The notes below the pieces were generated by a model. It was not told where the DNA came from. It saw nothing but the letters and a program-made list of their open reading frames with translations, and did no database searches. A stretch of DNA of 64,000 bases from Manihot esculenta (taxonomy: Eukaryota; Streptophyta; Magnoliopsida; Malpighiales; Euphorbiaceae), in the NCBI RefSeq assembly GCF_001659605.2, contig NC_035172.2, positions 16,307,051-16,371,050 on the forward strand, written 5' to 3'. Below are positions 24,009 through 36,234 of the stretch, in pieces (the stretch's first letter is position 1; each line of letters begins with the position of its first letter). Both the position numbers and the translations under genes were made by a program.

Positions 24009-27000
24009 TTAAAAGAGCTGAGGGTACTGCTGGAGCATAGACTCCCGTGTCTCCCAAGTGCACTCTTCCAAGTTGTGGTGGTTCCACAGGACTTTCACCA
24101 TCGGGATTTCCTTGTTTCTTAACTTTCTGATCTGCGTGTCTATGATCCGTACTGGCTGTTCAACATAGGTGAGATCCTCTTGGACCTCCACATCAGGCTC
24201 ACTAAGAACCTTGCTCGGATCTGACACAAACTTCCTCAACATCGAAACATGGAAGACCGGATGGATTCTTGCCATTGAAGCAGGTAAATCTAGCTTGTAC
24301 GACACATTCCCAATCTTTTGCAAGATTTCAAAGGGTCCGATGTATCGTGGGGCTAGTTTACCTTTCTTCCCGAAGCGAACCACTCCCTTCATTGGAGACA
24401 CCTTGAGCAATACCAGATCCCCCTCCTGAAACTCTAACTGCCTTCTGCGGTAGTCTGTATAACTCTTCTGCCTGCTTGCAGCAGTCTTGATTCTTTCTCT
24501 GATTATGGGTACCACCCTGCTGGTAATCTCTACTAGCTCAGGCCCTGCCAAGGCCTTCTCTCCAACTTCCTCCCAGCAAACAGGTGATCTGCACTTCCTT
24601 CCGTACAAAGCTTCATATGGAGCCATCCCGATGCTAGCATGATGGCTGTTATTGTAGGCAAACTCCACCAAAGGTAGATGCTGCCTCCAAGAACCGCCAA
24701 AGTCCAGCACACACATTCTGAGCATATCCTCGATAGTCTGGATGGTCCTTTCTGACTGTCCATCAGTCTGGGGGTGGAAGGCAGTACTGAAATCCAACCT
24801 AGTACCCATGGCATTCTGCAGACTCCGCCAAAACCTGGAGGTGAACTGGGGCCCTCTATCTGACACTATCGAAACGGGAACCCCATGCAGCCTGACGATC
24901 TCGTCCACATACACCTGCGCCAACTTGTCCACAGAATAGCCACTCCTGACAGGAATGAAGTGAGCAGATTTGGTGAGTCTGTCCACAATCACCCATATGG
25001 AGTCCACTCTGTTGGACGCCGCTGGTAACCCTACTACGAAGTCCATAGCTATATTTTCCCATTTCCATTCTGGAATAGGTAGCGGGTTAAGCATTCCAGC
25101 TGGCTTCTGATGTTCCAGCTTCACCCTCTGACACACTTCGCAGGCTGACACGAACTGTGCCACTTCTTTCTTCATTGCTGGCCACCAATAAACCTTTTTC
25201 AAATCTTGATACATCTTGGTGGCTCCGGGGTGAATGCTGTATCTTGCATTATGAGCCTCTCTCATAATGTCTCCTTTTAGCCCTATGTCGTCTGGTACAC
25301 ATAATCGACTCCCATAGCGGAGGATCCCTTTACTGTCGAATCTGAACTCACTATCATTGCCTGACTGAACAGTCCTGGCAATCTTCACTAACTCGGGGTC
25401 CTCATGCTGTTTCTGAGCAACTTGCTCAAGGAACACGGGTGTCACTTTCATCTGAGCCAACAAGGCACCTGTACCCGACAACTCTAACTGTAGCCCTTCT
25501 TCGATGAGCTTGTAGAACTCCTTTACTACTGGTCTTCGTTCTGCCGTGATGTGGGATAGACTGCCGAGTGATTTCCGGCTTAAGGCATCAGCTACTACAT
25601 TAGCCTTACCCGGATGATACTGGATTTTGCAATCGTAGTCACTGAGCAGTTCTACCCATCTTCTCTGTCTCAAATTCAAATCTCTTTGACTCAGGATGTG
25701 CTGCAGGCTCTTATGATCTGTAAAGATCTCACATTTTACCCCATAGAGGTAGTGCCTCCACATCTTGAGTGCAAAGATTACTGCTGCCATCTCAAGGTCA
25801 TGTGTGGGGTAATTCAACTCATGCTTCTTCAGCTGCCTAGAAGCATAAGCAATCACCCTCTCATTCTGCATCAGTACACAACCCAGTCCCACACGGGACG
25901 CATCACAAAAGACTGTAAAGTCCTCATCACCAGATGGCAGAGCTAAAACTGGTGCTGAAGTCAACCTCTTCTTAAGTTCTTCAAAACTCTCTTCGCACTG
26001 GTCGGTCCACAGAAATTTCTGATTCTTCCTGGTTAACCTGGTCAGAGGAGCTGCTATCTTTGAGAAGTCCTGAACGAACCTCCTGTAGTAACCAGCCAAA
26101 CCCAAGAAACTTCTAATCTCTGTCACTGAAGTGGGTCTAGGCCAGTTAGCCACAGTTTCTGTCTTCTTGGGGTCCACCTCAATACCATTCTCTGACACTA
26201 CATGCCCCAAGAACGAAATGCTCCTCAGCCAGAATTCACATTTAGAGAACTTGGCATACAAGCCATGTTCCCTCAAAGTCTGCAAGACCAACCGCAGATG
26301 ATGGGCATGCTCTTCTGCATTCCTGGAATACACTAAGATATCATCTATGAAGACAATAACGAAGTGATCCAGGTATTGGCTAAATACTCTGTTCATGAGA
26401 TCCATGAATGCTGCAGGGGCGTTTGTTAACCCGAACGGCATCACTAGGAACTCATAGTGCCCATATCTGGTTCTGAAAGCTGTCTTCGGCACGTCCTCAT
26501 CTCTGATCCTCAGCTGATGATACCCAGATCTCAGATCTATTTTGGAGAAACAACCTGCTCCTGCTAGCTGGTCGAATAGATCATCGATCCTAGGCAACGG
26601 GTACTTGTTCTTGGTAGTGACCTTGTTCAACTGTCTGTAGTCGATACAAAGTCTAAGGGATCCATCCTTCTTTTTCACGAACAACACTGGAGCACCCCAG
26701 GGTGAGGTACTCGGTCGGATGAAACCCTTATCTACCAGCTCCTGCAACTGTTCTTTAAGCTCTTTCAGCTCTGCTGGCGCCATCCTGTAGGGAGGGATAG
26801 AGATCGGTCTGGTTCCTGGCATCAATTCTATCTCGAACTCTATCTCCCTAGGAGGCGGTAAACCTGGCAGTTCGTCTGGGAAGACATCTAAGAACTCTCT
26901 AACCACAGGCACTGAGGCGGGCTCTCTGACATCTCTGTCTAGCTCTCTCACATGAGCTAGATAACCCTGACAACCCCTCCTGAGCAGCCTACGAGCCTGT

Positions 27001-28997
27001 AGGGCTGATATCAAACCTCTAGGTGTACTCCCCCTGTCTCCTCTAAAGACAACCTCTGACCCATCCTGACATCTGAACTTAACTACCTTGTCTCTGCAAT
27101 CCAAGGTAGCACCATGGGTAGATAGCCAATCCATCCCTAGAATGACGTCAAAATCTGTCAAGTCTAGAACCACAAGGTCGGCGGATAGGCATCTTCCCTT
27201 TATGAAAACTGGACTGTACTGGCAGACTGACTCCGCCACTGACGGGTCACACTTGGGTCCACTAACCCATAGGGGACACTCTAACCCAGAGACCATCAAA
27301 CCCAACCTCTCGACCGCTCTCGGAGAAACAAAAGAATGGGATGCACCCGGGTCCATTAAGGCATAAGCATCTGAACAACCAATGATGATATTACCTGACA
27401 CCACGGTGTTGGATGCGTTTGCCTCCTGCTGTGTCATAGTGAAGATCCGTGCTGGAGCTGACGGACCTTCCCCTCTGTAAGCTGATGAAGAAGAGGCTGA
27501 CCCTCTCCCTCGGCCTCTGCCACTGGCCTGTGTCGCGGCTGAAGCTGCTGGCTGTGCCACACTACCCGAAGTAGTCTGCTGGGGCCGTGCCATAGGAACT
27601 GCTCTAGGACACTCCATGGACATGTGTCCCTCCTGCCCACACCTGTAGCAGGCTGTTGTCCCAAAACGGCATACCCCTCTGTGTAGCTTACCACACCGTG
27701 CACACACTGCATTATCAGCACCAGAGCTTGAGCCACTTCCTAGTCCCAGACCTGATTTGATCTTGCTCCAGAACTTATTCTTCTTTGGTTTCTTAGTGGT
27801 ACTGCTCCACTTCTTACTAGCTGAACTCAAGGATGAAGGATCTATCCTTCCCCCACCTGGGGTCTTAGAACCAGAAGGTTGTGCCACTGACTGTTTAACT
27901 TTTCCCTCTATTACGGCACTAGCCTCCATTCTCCTGGCCATGTCTATAATGGCATGGAAACTTTCTCTATCGGCTGACTGAATCAAAGAGGAATACCTGG
28001 AATTGAGCCTCATGGTATACCTCCTCGACTTCTTCGAATCTGTGTCCAGATGTTGCCCAGCAAACGGCAACAACTCTAAGAATCTATCGGTGTACTCATC
28101 GACACCCATCTCATCTGTCTGTTTCAGCTGTTCAAACTCAATCATCTTCAACTCCCTTGAACTGTCAGGGAAAGCCCAACCTGCGAACTCAGTCGCGAAC
28201 TCCTCCCATGAAAGATTGTCCACCCTCGGTTTCACATAGCCCTTGAACCATTCACGGGCCTTTTTGCATTTCAGGGTGAAACCAGCCATCTGAATGGCTC
28301 TGCTGTCATCAGCACCTATCTCATCTGTAATTGTTTTGACCTTCTCCAGGTACACAAACGGATCATCACCTGTATCAAACTGGGGAGCACCCAACTTCAT
28401 GTAGTCGGTCATCTTGGCCTTGCTCCCTCTAGATGAGGTAGGTTGAGGTCTTTGGGTTTCTGGAACTGTGGGTTCTGCTGGTGGTGGTGGTGCGACATCC
28501 CCTGGGATAGGGTTTGCCGTGCCTGGATGGAAGGATGGAGGTGGGTACATAGGGTACTGTGGATACTGTGGGTAGAAAGGTGGGTATGGCATGTGAGAAG
28601 GGTAATGATTAAAACTGGGGTAATCCGATGTACTTCCCATCGAATACCCGGGGTATGGTGAAAAAGGTGGGTACTGGGGTGGTAGAACAAACCCCGAGGC
28701 CTGAGTGCCTCCCTGAGACTCACCCATGCCCTCTTCTGGCATGTTTACACCAAGGTTACCGTCCCTCCTCTGCTCCACATCCATCTCTTCTTCTCCATCA
28801 ACTGACATTCTTTCCTGAACTGTACCCCTTACTGATCTGCTTCTACCCAGATCCAAGGACCTTCTAGGGTCCCTCACTGTTCTGTCTCTGTTGGACCTGC
28901 TTGACATTGCCCTTGGCAATGCTGGAGGACGGGCGCTCGTGCCCTCATCCTCCGGTGGTACTCTAGTCAATCTAGCTGATCGACGAGTTCCTCGCAT
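24009..28997 (-). CDS. Element 2 gag-pol polyprotein (Tekay chromovirus)
   Basis: Single uninterrupted frame of 1662 aa from [10 protein letters not shown]. The frame is open 22 codons further upstream (29063), but the inner ATG follows an acceptor-like TTTTTCAG and is conserved in element 1 and gypsy B. Residues: Pro/Tyr-rich N-terminus about 100-170; gag capsid domain about 193-353 ([21 protein letters not shown]); CCHC knuckle C450-C453-H458-C463; protease D549 in DPGASHSF; reverse transcriptase about 765-935 with FIDD at 883-886; RNase H with D1032, E1069, D1094; integrase zinc finger H1249/H1255/C1286/C1289; integrase DDE D1319, D1380, E1416; chromodomain about 1609-1662 ([23 protein letters not shown]). 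All catalytic residues are present. The product would form the particle, copy the RNA and integrate the cDNA, with the chromodomain directing integration to chromatin. Private change: Lys where element 3, element 1 and gypsy B have Glu (VFIKGRC). Confidence 0.95.
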   Translation of the reverse strand: MRGTRRSARLTRVPPEDEGTSARPPALPRAMSSRSNRDRTVRDPRRSLDLGRSRSVRGTVQERMSVDGEEEMDVEQRRDGNLGVNMPEEGMGESQGGTQASGFVLPPQYPPFSPYPGYSMGSTSDYPSFNHYPSHMPYPPFYPQYPQYPMYPPPSFHPGTANPIPGDVAPPPPAEPTVPETQRPQPTSSRGSKAKMTDYMKLGAPQFDTGDDPFVYLEKVKTITDEIGADDSRAIQMAGFTLKCKKAREWFKGYVKPRVDNLSWEEFATEFAGWAFPDSSRELKMIEFEQLKQTDEMGVDEYTDRFLELLPFAGQHLDTDSKKSRRYTMRLNSRYSSLIQSADRESFHAIIDMARRMEASAVIEGKVKQSVAQPSGSKTPGGGRIDPSSLSSASKKWSSTTKKPKKNKFWSKIKSGLGLGSGSSSGADNAVCARCGKLHRGVCRFGTTACYRCGQEGHMSMECPRAVPMARPQQTTSGSVAQPAASAATQASGRGRGRGSASSSSAYRGEGPSAPARIFTMTQQEANASNTVVSGNIIIGCSDAYALMDPGASHSFVSPRAVERLGLMVSGLECPLWVSGPKCDPSVAESVCQYSPVFIKGRCLSADLVVLDLTDFDVILGMDWLSTHGATLDCRDKVVKFRCQDGSEVVFRGDRGSTPRGLISALQARRLLRRGCQGYLAHVRELDRDVREPASVPVVREFLDVFPDELPGLPPPREIEFEIELMPGTRPISIPPYRMAPAELKELKEQLQELVDKGFIRPSTSPWGAPVLFVKKKDGSLRLCIDYRQLNKVTTKNKYPLPRIDDLFDQLAGAGCFSKIDLRSGYHQLRIRDEDVPKTAFRTRYGHYEFLVMPFGLTNAPAAFMDLMNRVFSQYLDHFVIVFIDDILVYSRNAEEHAHHLRLVLQTLREHGLYAKFSKCEFWLRSISFLGHVVSENGIEVDPKKTETVANWPRPTSVTEIRSFLGLAGYYRRFVQDFSKIAAPLTRLTRKNQKFLWTDQCEESFEELKKRLTSAPVLALPSGDEDFTVFCDASRVGLGCVLMQNERVIAYASRQLKKHELNYPTHDLEMAAVIFALKMWRHYLYGVKCEIFTDHKSLQHILSQRDLNLRQRRWVELLSDYDCKIQYHPGKANVVADALSRKSLGSLSHITAERRPVVKEFYKLIEEGLQLELSGTGALLAQMKVTPVFLEQVAQKQHEDPELVKIARTVQSGNDSEFRFDSKGILRYGSRLCVPDDIGLKGDIMREAHNARYSIHPGATKMYQDLKKVYWWPAMKKEVAQFVSACEVCQRVKLEHQKPAGMLNPLPIPEWKWENIAMDFVVGLPAASNRVDSIWVIVDRLTKSAHFIPVRSGYSVDKLAQVYVDEIVRLHGVPVSIVSDRGPQFTSRFWRSLQNAMGTRLDFSTAFHPQTDGQSERTIQTIEDMLRMCVLDFGGSWRQHLPLVEFAYNNSHHASIGMAPYEALYGRKCRSPVCWEEVGEKALAGPELVEITSRVVPIIRERIKTAASRQKSYTDYRRRQLEFQEGDLVLLKVSPMKGVVRFGKKGKLAPRYIGPFEILQKIGNVSYKLDLPASMARIHPVFHVSMLRKFVSDPSKVLSEPDVEVQEDLTYVEQPVRIIDTQIRKLRNKEIPMVKVLWNHHNLEECTWETRESMLQQYPQLF

Positions 28998-29247
28998 TCT
29001 GTTTACTGAAAAACAGCACAGATAACAAAACATTAGCATCAGATGGTTCATGTGGAAACACATGAACCCACATCATATACACATCATAATCATAGCATAT
29101 CTCATGGCATACATACTTGCATTCTAGACAGGACTCTACATCCTATCCTAGTGGACATGATTTCCTATTGTGCTTGACCTTTCTATAACATCTATGAGCC
29201 CGACACTCTAGGTCCGACCATATGAACCTAGGGCTCTGATACCATTT
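28998..29247 (-). other. Element 2 leader with initiator-Met tRNA primer site
   Basis: TGGTATCAGAGC on the minus strand at 29233-29244, three bases inside the 5' LTR; initiator tRNA-Met is the usual primer of Tekay elements. The remaining leader is conserved among elements 1, 2, 3 and gypsy B (TTCATATGGTCGGAC, CACTAGGATAGGATG) and ends with CTGTTTTTCAG before the gag ATG. Confidence 0.9.
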
Positions 29248-31671
29248 TGTAACGACCCGGAAACCGGACCGCTACCGGCGCTAGGATTCAGGTCGGCTTA
29301 AGGCCGCCGGAACCCGTAGCAAGCCAAACATACATCCTGTGAACCTGTTCAATCCCATACATGAACCAAAACATACATAAAAATTAAAACTTTTCTTTCA
29401 TTTAAACATTTCTTTACCCAGCCTAGCCTGTGCAAGCATAACCATAACATAAACCCCTCATTGGAGTTCTCAACAAAAACTCCAATGGGGTACATAACAT
29501 ATATCAGGCTTGGGTTACATAAACATCATAAAACATTTATCTCATGTATTCAAGGGATTACAACAGACTCTAGTCAAGCACACTATATAACTTACATTAC
29601 ATTACATAACATACTTTTACATTATGAATAAACCATGTCCACTTCTATGCTATTACAGAGACTTCTCTTACTCTTGCTGACTTCTCTATCTACACAGTAC
29701 CTGCAAGACTGGGGTTAGGGGAGAGGGGTGAGCTAAAAAGCCCAGTGAGTAAAAAGTAAAAACATGATATTAATTCCTCCCTTTTTAGGTATTTTATTCT
29801 TAATTTTATTATTATTATCATTTGATTTAGTTCCACACTTTTTAGGTATATTATTATTCATTTTATTATCAACATTGAATAACTTAACTTTTACTTCACA
29901 TGCTTTCATGAAATGCAACACATCACATTTAATCACATAAAGGATGGTATTGTCACCATTAGTCCTCACATCTCCAAGTGCCAGGGGCGTAGAATGGGCC
30001 TCGCTGGTCTTTCTCTTACATAACATACATATCATAACATTCCAAAGTGCCAGGGGCGTAGAATGGGCCTCGCTGGTCTTTCTCTTACATAGTGCCAGGG
30101 GCGTAGAATGGGCCTCACTGGTCTTCCATAACATATCATCATAACATAACATTAGAGGACTATGGATCACCCAATAACCATCCACATCAACATCAAATTA
30201 TGCAATGCAACATATTCGTGAATTTCTAATGCAAACATCCTGAACATCACATGGCATTAATGATGCATGAGTATGCTATCAGATTCATTCATTTGTTCAT
30301 TCATTCATTACTTAAAAACTTAGGGAATAATCCCACTCACCTGGTGACCGAAGCTTTAACGACGGACTCTGAAAGACTATCTCACAACCGGGGGTCTCGG
30401 GTCCTCGGGTCCGAACCTACACAGGTGGACTCAAATGAGGCACCAAACAACAAGAACATAACTCTAAACATACCCCCAAAAACTTCCTAAAAACACCTCA
30501 AAACATCCCTAGAAAACATGCAAGAAAAGGCTGGGAAGGGCACTTTCGGCGGCACCTTCGGCGGCCGGAAGTCCCTCCAGAGCCGAAAGTCAGGCAGGTT
30601 CGGCGGCACCTTCGGCGGCCGAAACTCCCAGACAGAGACGAAACTCATGCATGTTCGGCGGCACCTTCGGCGGCCGAAAGTCTCGGACAGAGCCGAAACT
30701 CAAACTTTCGGGGGCAGGCTTCGGCAGCCTAAAGCTGCCTCCCACGCTGGTTCGGCGGCCGAAAGTACCTTCGGCTGCCGAACCTGGTTTCTGCCAAAGG
30801 GCAGAAACTTGGTTCCTCTTGCCCAAAACAACCCCCTACACAACCAATCATGCATAAACCTATTCTACAACAATCATACTCAAGCATACAAACTCCTAGG
30901 GGCCTCCAACAAGCTTAAACCCCAACTACAACACACAAGCAAGCCACATTGCACATAAACACACATTAAACCATGGATTTTTCATAAAAACTCATCAAGC
31001 CTACTCATGCATTTCTACCCCAAAAACTTGCATAAAACTTACTTAAAACACATATAGAACTAGAGATCGGCTCTTACCTCTTGAAGATCGAGAGAGAAAC
31101 GATCCTAGCTCGAAGATGGGGAGATTCGAGTTCTTGAACCTCAAAGCTCCAAAACTTGCTTAAACTTTAAAACTCTTCAAAAACAAGATGTAACTTGTTA
31201 AGATCTAAAGGATTTGAGGGAAAACACTTAAAATGATCATAGGAGGGCTAAAGCTTACCGTCGGCCGAAATGGGAGAGAAAACCTCGCCTGTTTCGGTCA
31301 CGGGGTCTCTTATAGGGCAGGTTCTGTCACCTTTCGGCGGCCTAACGTGCCCCCACATCTCATGCATGTTCGGCGGCCGAACATGAGGTTCGGCGGCCGA
31401 ACCTTGAGTCTTTCAAACAAGGCTTTCGGAGGCCTAAAGCGCTCCCAAAACCCCACCATGTTCGGCGGCCGAACCTCACTTTCGGCGGCCGAACCTGGCA
31501 AAGCCTCCTTTGGTCTTTTTCATTCAAAAACTCAATTTCCTTTTTGTTTAAAACATAAAATACATTAAAAACATTTCATAAAACATGGTTTTACCCTTCT
31601 AGAGGTTTCCGACATCCGAGATTCCACCGGACGGTAGGAATTCCGATACCGGAGTCTAGCCGGGTATTACA
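29248..31671 (-). repeat. Element 2 5' LTR
   Basis: 2424-bp partner of 21478-23901 and the promoter copy for this element. TATA-like CTATAAGAG on the minus strand at 31307-31315, followed by the leader splice-like sites (donor GGTAAGAG at about 31070-31080, donor GGTGAGTGG at about 30335-30342, acceptor TTGCAG at about 29700-29708). Confidence 0.95.
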
Positions 31672-31676
31672 CCTTC

Positions 31677-32780
31677 GGCGGCCGAAACTGGGTTTGCTAG
31701 TAAGGCAGAAACCTGCTCAGCTTCAAGCAAAACTCACCCAACTTCACTCAAACATGCAACCCAAACTTCCACAACCTGCATATACTCAAGTATAGGCACA
31801 AAGGGGTCCAAAACTACCTCAAAACCCCAACAAACATCACAACTAAACACATAAGCATGCTTTGACCACAAATCAACCAAACCCTCCACTTACCCTAAAC
31901 ATGCATCTCTACCCAAAAACTCCATAAAACCTTCATAAAACATGAAAAGAAGTTCAGGATCTTCACTTATCTCTTGCAAACAAGAGAAGATAAACGATCC
32001 CAACGTGGAGATATGGAGAAACGCTCCCTCAAAGTCTCCAACTTCAAACCTTTTGGTTGATTTGCTCAAAAGCTTCAAAACAACATAAAACCCATCAAAA
32101 CTTTGCAAGATTTGAAGAAAACATGAAGATCACCCAAGGAAGAGTATGGTCTCACCTCTGTCTGTGCAAATGGAAGAAATCTTATCCATTCACCGACCTA
32201 GGGCCTTTTATAGGTGGCTGGCCAGACCACCTTTGGCGGCCTAAGGTGAGATCAAAAGCCATGCATGTTCGGCGGCCGAACTTTCACCTTCGGTGGCCGA
32301 ACCTTGTATTTCTTCTTTGGCTCTTTTCTTTCAAAAACTCATTTCCTTTTACCCTTAAAACATTAAAACATACTAAAATTCTTTAGAAAAACCTATCTAC
32401 TACCCTTCTAGAGGATTCCGACATCCGAGCTGCCACTGGAAAGTAGAATTCCGATGTCGGACTCTAGCCGGATATTACATTCTTATCCATTCACCGACCT
32501 AGGACCTTTTATAGGTGGCTGGCCAGACCACCTTCGGCGGCCTAAGGTGAGATCAAAAGCCATGCATGTTCGGCGGCCGAACTTTCACCTTCGGCGGCCG
32601 AACCTTGTATTTCTTCCTTGGATCTTTTCTTTCAAAAACTCATTTCCTTTTACCCTTAAAACATTAAAACATACTAAAATTCTTTAGACAAACCTATCTA
32701 CTACCCTTCTAGAGGATTCCGACATCCGAGCTGCCACCGGAAAGTAGAATTCCGATGCCGGACTCTAGCCGGGTATTACA
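31677..32780 (-). repeat. Gypsy B 3' LTR, part 2, with internal 301-bp tandem duplication
   Basis: Continues the LTR interrupted by element 2. Contains a TATA-like CTATAAAAGG on the minus strand (about 32208-32217 and, duplicated, about 32509-32518). 32181-32481 is repeated as 32482-32782, including the LTR terminus TATTACATTC, so the element carries two LTR ends in series; only the second adjoins the polypurine tract. The two units differ at about nine sites by eye. The first leader donor has decayed (GATAAGTG rather than GGTAAGTG). Confidence 0.85.
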
Positions 32781-32817
32781 TTCTCCCCCCCTTAAGAACA
32801 TTCGTCCCCAAATGTTC
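32781..32817 (-). promoter_or_regulatory. Gypsy B polypurine tract and hairpin
   Basis: TTCTCCCCCCCTTAAG on the + strand is a minus-strand AAGGGGGGGAGAA tract next to the LTR end. The adjacent inverted repeat has one mismatch (CCCCAAATGTT instead of CCCCGAATGTT). Confidence 0.8.
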
Positions 32818-32856
32818 CACAAATAATGAAACACATAAAAAGGAGGAAAACTAACC

Positions 32857-33897
32857 TTAAAACAAATATGGATATTGCTGGAGCATAGACTCCCGTGTCT
32901 CCCAGGTGCACTCTTCTAGATTGTGGTGGTTCCAAAGGACTTTCACCATTGGAATTTCTTTGTTCCTTAGCTTTCTGATCTGCGTGTCTAGGATCCTCAC
33001 TGGCTGCTCTACATAGGTGAGATCTCCAAGGATCTCCACTTCAGGCTCACCAAGAACCTTACTTGGATTTGACACGAACTTCCGTAGCATAGAAACATGG
33101 AAAACCGGGTGAATTCTCTCCATAGAAGCAGGTAAATCCAGCTTATACGACACATTCCCGATCTTCTGCAAGATCTCAAAGGGTCCAATGTATCGTGGAG
33201 CTAGCTTTCCCTTCTTCCCAAAGCGAACCACTCCCTTCATTGGAGACACCTTCAGCAATACCATATCACCCTCCTGAAACTCTATCTGCTTCCTGCGGAT
33301 ATCTGCATAGCTTTTCTGTCTGCTCTGAGTAGTCTTGATCCTCTCTCTGATCATGGGTACCACTCTGCTGGTGATCTCTACTAGCTCCGGCCCTGCAAGA
33401 TCCGCCTCTCCTACTTCTTCCCAGCAAACAGGTGATCTGCACTTCCTCCCATACAAAGCTTCATAAGGGGCCATCCCTATGCTAGCATGATGGCTGTTAT
33501 TGTAAGCAAACTCCACCAAAGGTAGATGCTGCCTCCAAGAACCGCCAAAGTCTAACACACACATTCTGAGCATATCCTCTATGGTCTGGATGGTCCTCTC
33601 TAACTGTCCGTTAGTTTGTGGATGGAAAGCAGTGCTGATATCCAACCTTGTACCCATAGCACTCTGCAGACTCCGCCAAAATCTGGAGGTGAACTGAGGT
33701 CCTCTATTTGATACTATAGACACTGAAACTCCATGCAACCTTACTATCTCCTCCAAATAAATCTGTGCCAACTTATCCACAGAGTAAGTACTCCTAACAG
33801 GGATGAAATGAGCAGATTTCGTCAGTCTGTCCACAATCACCCATATGGAGTCTAACCTGTTGGACGCTGCCGGTAAGCCCACTACAAAGTCTATAGC
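32857..33897 (-). pseudogene. Gypsy B pol 3' part: integrase C-terminus and chromodomain
   Basis: Open frame of 341 aa beginning at [13 protein letters not shown]. It covers the integrase core from just after the first catalytic Asp, with the second Asp changed (SIVSNRGPQF, D to N) and the Glu retained (NGQLERT), the GPFEIL and [11 protein letters not shown] region, and a chromodomain-like end ([13 protein letters not shown]). The frame is long only because this part has no stop; the element is broken upstream and by the solo LTR at 33898. TSD ATAGC (33893-33897). Confidence 0.88.
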
Positions 33898-36234
33898 TGT
33901 AACGACCCAAAAATCGGACCGCTACCGGCGCTAGGATCCAGGTCGGCTTAAGGCCGCCGGGACCCGTAGCAAGCCTAACATACATCCTGTGAACCTGTTT
34001 AATACCATACATGATCAACAACATACATAAAATTTAAAACTTTTCCTTTCATTCATTCACCAAACTCAACCTGTGCATGCACTATACATAACATAATCAT
34101 AAGCATTGACCCCTCTGTGGGATCTCATCAGTGCCCCCAATGGGTGACATAACATGTGTTGAGTTGGCTTACATAAACATCATAAAACATCTAAGATCAT
34201 GTATTAAAAGGGATAACAACATTCTATGGTCAAGCACACCTCTAACATCCATAAACATCATTACATATCTATACTGTACTTTTACATTACATCATATTCA
34301 TGTCCACTACTAACTCCTACATAAAATGTGATTCTACTCCTGCTGACCTCCTAGTCTACCCTGTACCTACAAACCTGGGGGTTAAGGGAGAGGGGTGAGC
34401 TATAAAGCCCAGTGAGCAGAATAATAAAACATTTAAAATGTATGATAACATGAAATGCATCACATCACAGTCATATCACATCAATGATGAATTTGTCACC
34501 AATAGTCCTCTACATGGTCCAACTGTGCCAGGGGCGTAGAATGGGCCTCACTGGTCTTTCTCTTACATAACATAACATAACATAACAGTCTAACTGTGCC
34601 AGGGGCGTAGAATGGGCCTCGCTGGTCTTTCTCTTACATGGTGCCAGGGGCGTAGAATGGGCCTCACTGGTCTTTCGTACCGTATCATCATCATATCGTA
34701 TCATACGAGGACTAAAGGATCATCCAACATTCATCCACATCATCAACATATTATGCAATGCAACATATTCGTGAATTCTAATGCAAACAACCTAGAATAT
34801 CACATGGCATTCATGATGCGTGATTCATGCTAAAACTGACTTATTTACTTTAAAACATAGAGAGTTATTCCACTCACCTCTAGCTAGCTCTGACAGACAC
34901 AGAAGCAGCTGAACTCACTGCTGGGGTCCTCGGTTCCTCGGGTCCGAACCTACACAGGTGGACTCAAATGAGGGACCAAACATATATGAATATGACTCTA
35001 AAAATACTCCCCAAAACCCCCTATAAAACACCTCAAAGCATCCATGGAAAACATGCAAAGGAAGGCTGAACAGGGCACTTTCGGCGGTAGGTTCGGCGGC
35101 CGAAAGTCCCTCCAGAGCCGAAAGTCAGGCAGGTTCGGCGGGACCTTCGGCGGCCGAAACTCCCAGACAGAGACGAAACTCATGCATGTTCGGCGGCACT
35201 TTCGCCTGCCGAAACTGCCCTCCAGAGACAAAAGTCCTCTTTCGGGGGCAGGCTTCAGTAGCCGAAGGCTGCCTCCACAAGCGGGTTCGGCGGCCGAAAG
35301 TTCCTTCGGCGGCCGAACCTGAGTTTCTCCAAAGTGGCAGAAACTCAGCTCCAACATGCACAAACACCTCCCAAACCTTTCAACATGCATAAACCTATTC
35401 TACAACACTCCCAATCATACAAAAATCAAGCATACAAGCTCCTAGGGGCTTCAAACCATCAAAAACCCCAACTACAACACATCAAACAACTCACATTGTT
35501 CATAAACATACATAAACCCATAAACCTAACAACAACCTAAACATGCATTTCTACCCCATAGATCTACTCAAAACTTACTCAAAACATGCAATGAGCTCAA
35601 GATCGGCTCTTACCTCTTGAAGATCGAGAGAAAGACGACCTAAACTTGGAAACCAAAGGAAAGGAGCTCCTATGTCTTCCAAGCTTCAAAACTTGCTCAA
35701 ATGCTCAAAATCTTCAAAACAAAGTGAAAACTCATGAAAATCTTGAAAGATCTGAAGGAAGAAACTCAAAATCGGTGAGGGATAGCGGAGAGCTCACCTT
35801 GGCCGAAAATTGGGAGAAAACTCGCCCATTTCGGCTAAGGAACCCATTTATAGGTGGCTGGCCAGGCCACATTCGGGAGCCGAACGTGCCTCCGCATGCA
35901 TGCCATGTTCGGCGGCCGAACATAAGGTTCGGCGGCCGAACATAAGGTTCGGCGGCCGAACCTGGACTTCCCTCACTTATACCTTCGGGGGCCTAAAGCA
36001 CTCCCGAAGTGCATGCATGTTCGGCGGCCGAACTTGGGATTTGGCGGCCGAACCTGGGTCTTCCTCCAAGGCTATTTTCATTCAAAACTTAACTTCCTTT
36101 TTACTTAAATTCATGAAACACATTAAAACATTTTATAAAAACATAGTTTTACCCTTCTAGAGGTTTCCGACATCCGAGATCCCACCGGACGGTAGGGATT
36201 CCGATACCGGAGTCTAGTCGGGTATTACAATAGC
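33893..36234 (-). mobile_element. Tekay solo LTR (minus) in gypsy B, TSD ATAGC
   Basis: LTR 33898-36229 (2332 bp), TGTAACGACCC to GGGTATTACA, flanked by ATAGC (33893-33897, 36230-36234). The integrase coding sequence of gypsy B resumes in phase beyond it (AMDF region). It is related to the element 1 LTR but carries hairpin modules of the element 2 sequence type (GCCAGGGGCGTAGAATGGGC, 34527-34670). The 13-mer is duplicated in tandem just upstream of its TATA box (35908-35960). Small frames inside are not genes. Confidence 0.94.

Larger units (their letters stand above)
21478..31671 (-). mobile_element. Tekay-type retrotransposon, element 2 (complete, intact gag-pol)
   Basis: 10,194 bp, flanked by CCTTC at 21473-21477 and 31672-31676, inserted in the 3' LTR of gypsy B. 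LTRs 21478-23901 and 29248-31671 are both 2424 bp. The only difference I found by eye is T at 21708 against A at 29478 (same LTR offset, 230). Internal part: polypurine tract 23902-23914, one gag-pol frame, primer site 29233-29244. It is nearly identical to element 3 and in opposite orientation. Very young by LTR comparison and apparently autonomous. Confidence 0.96.
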
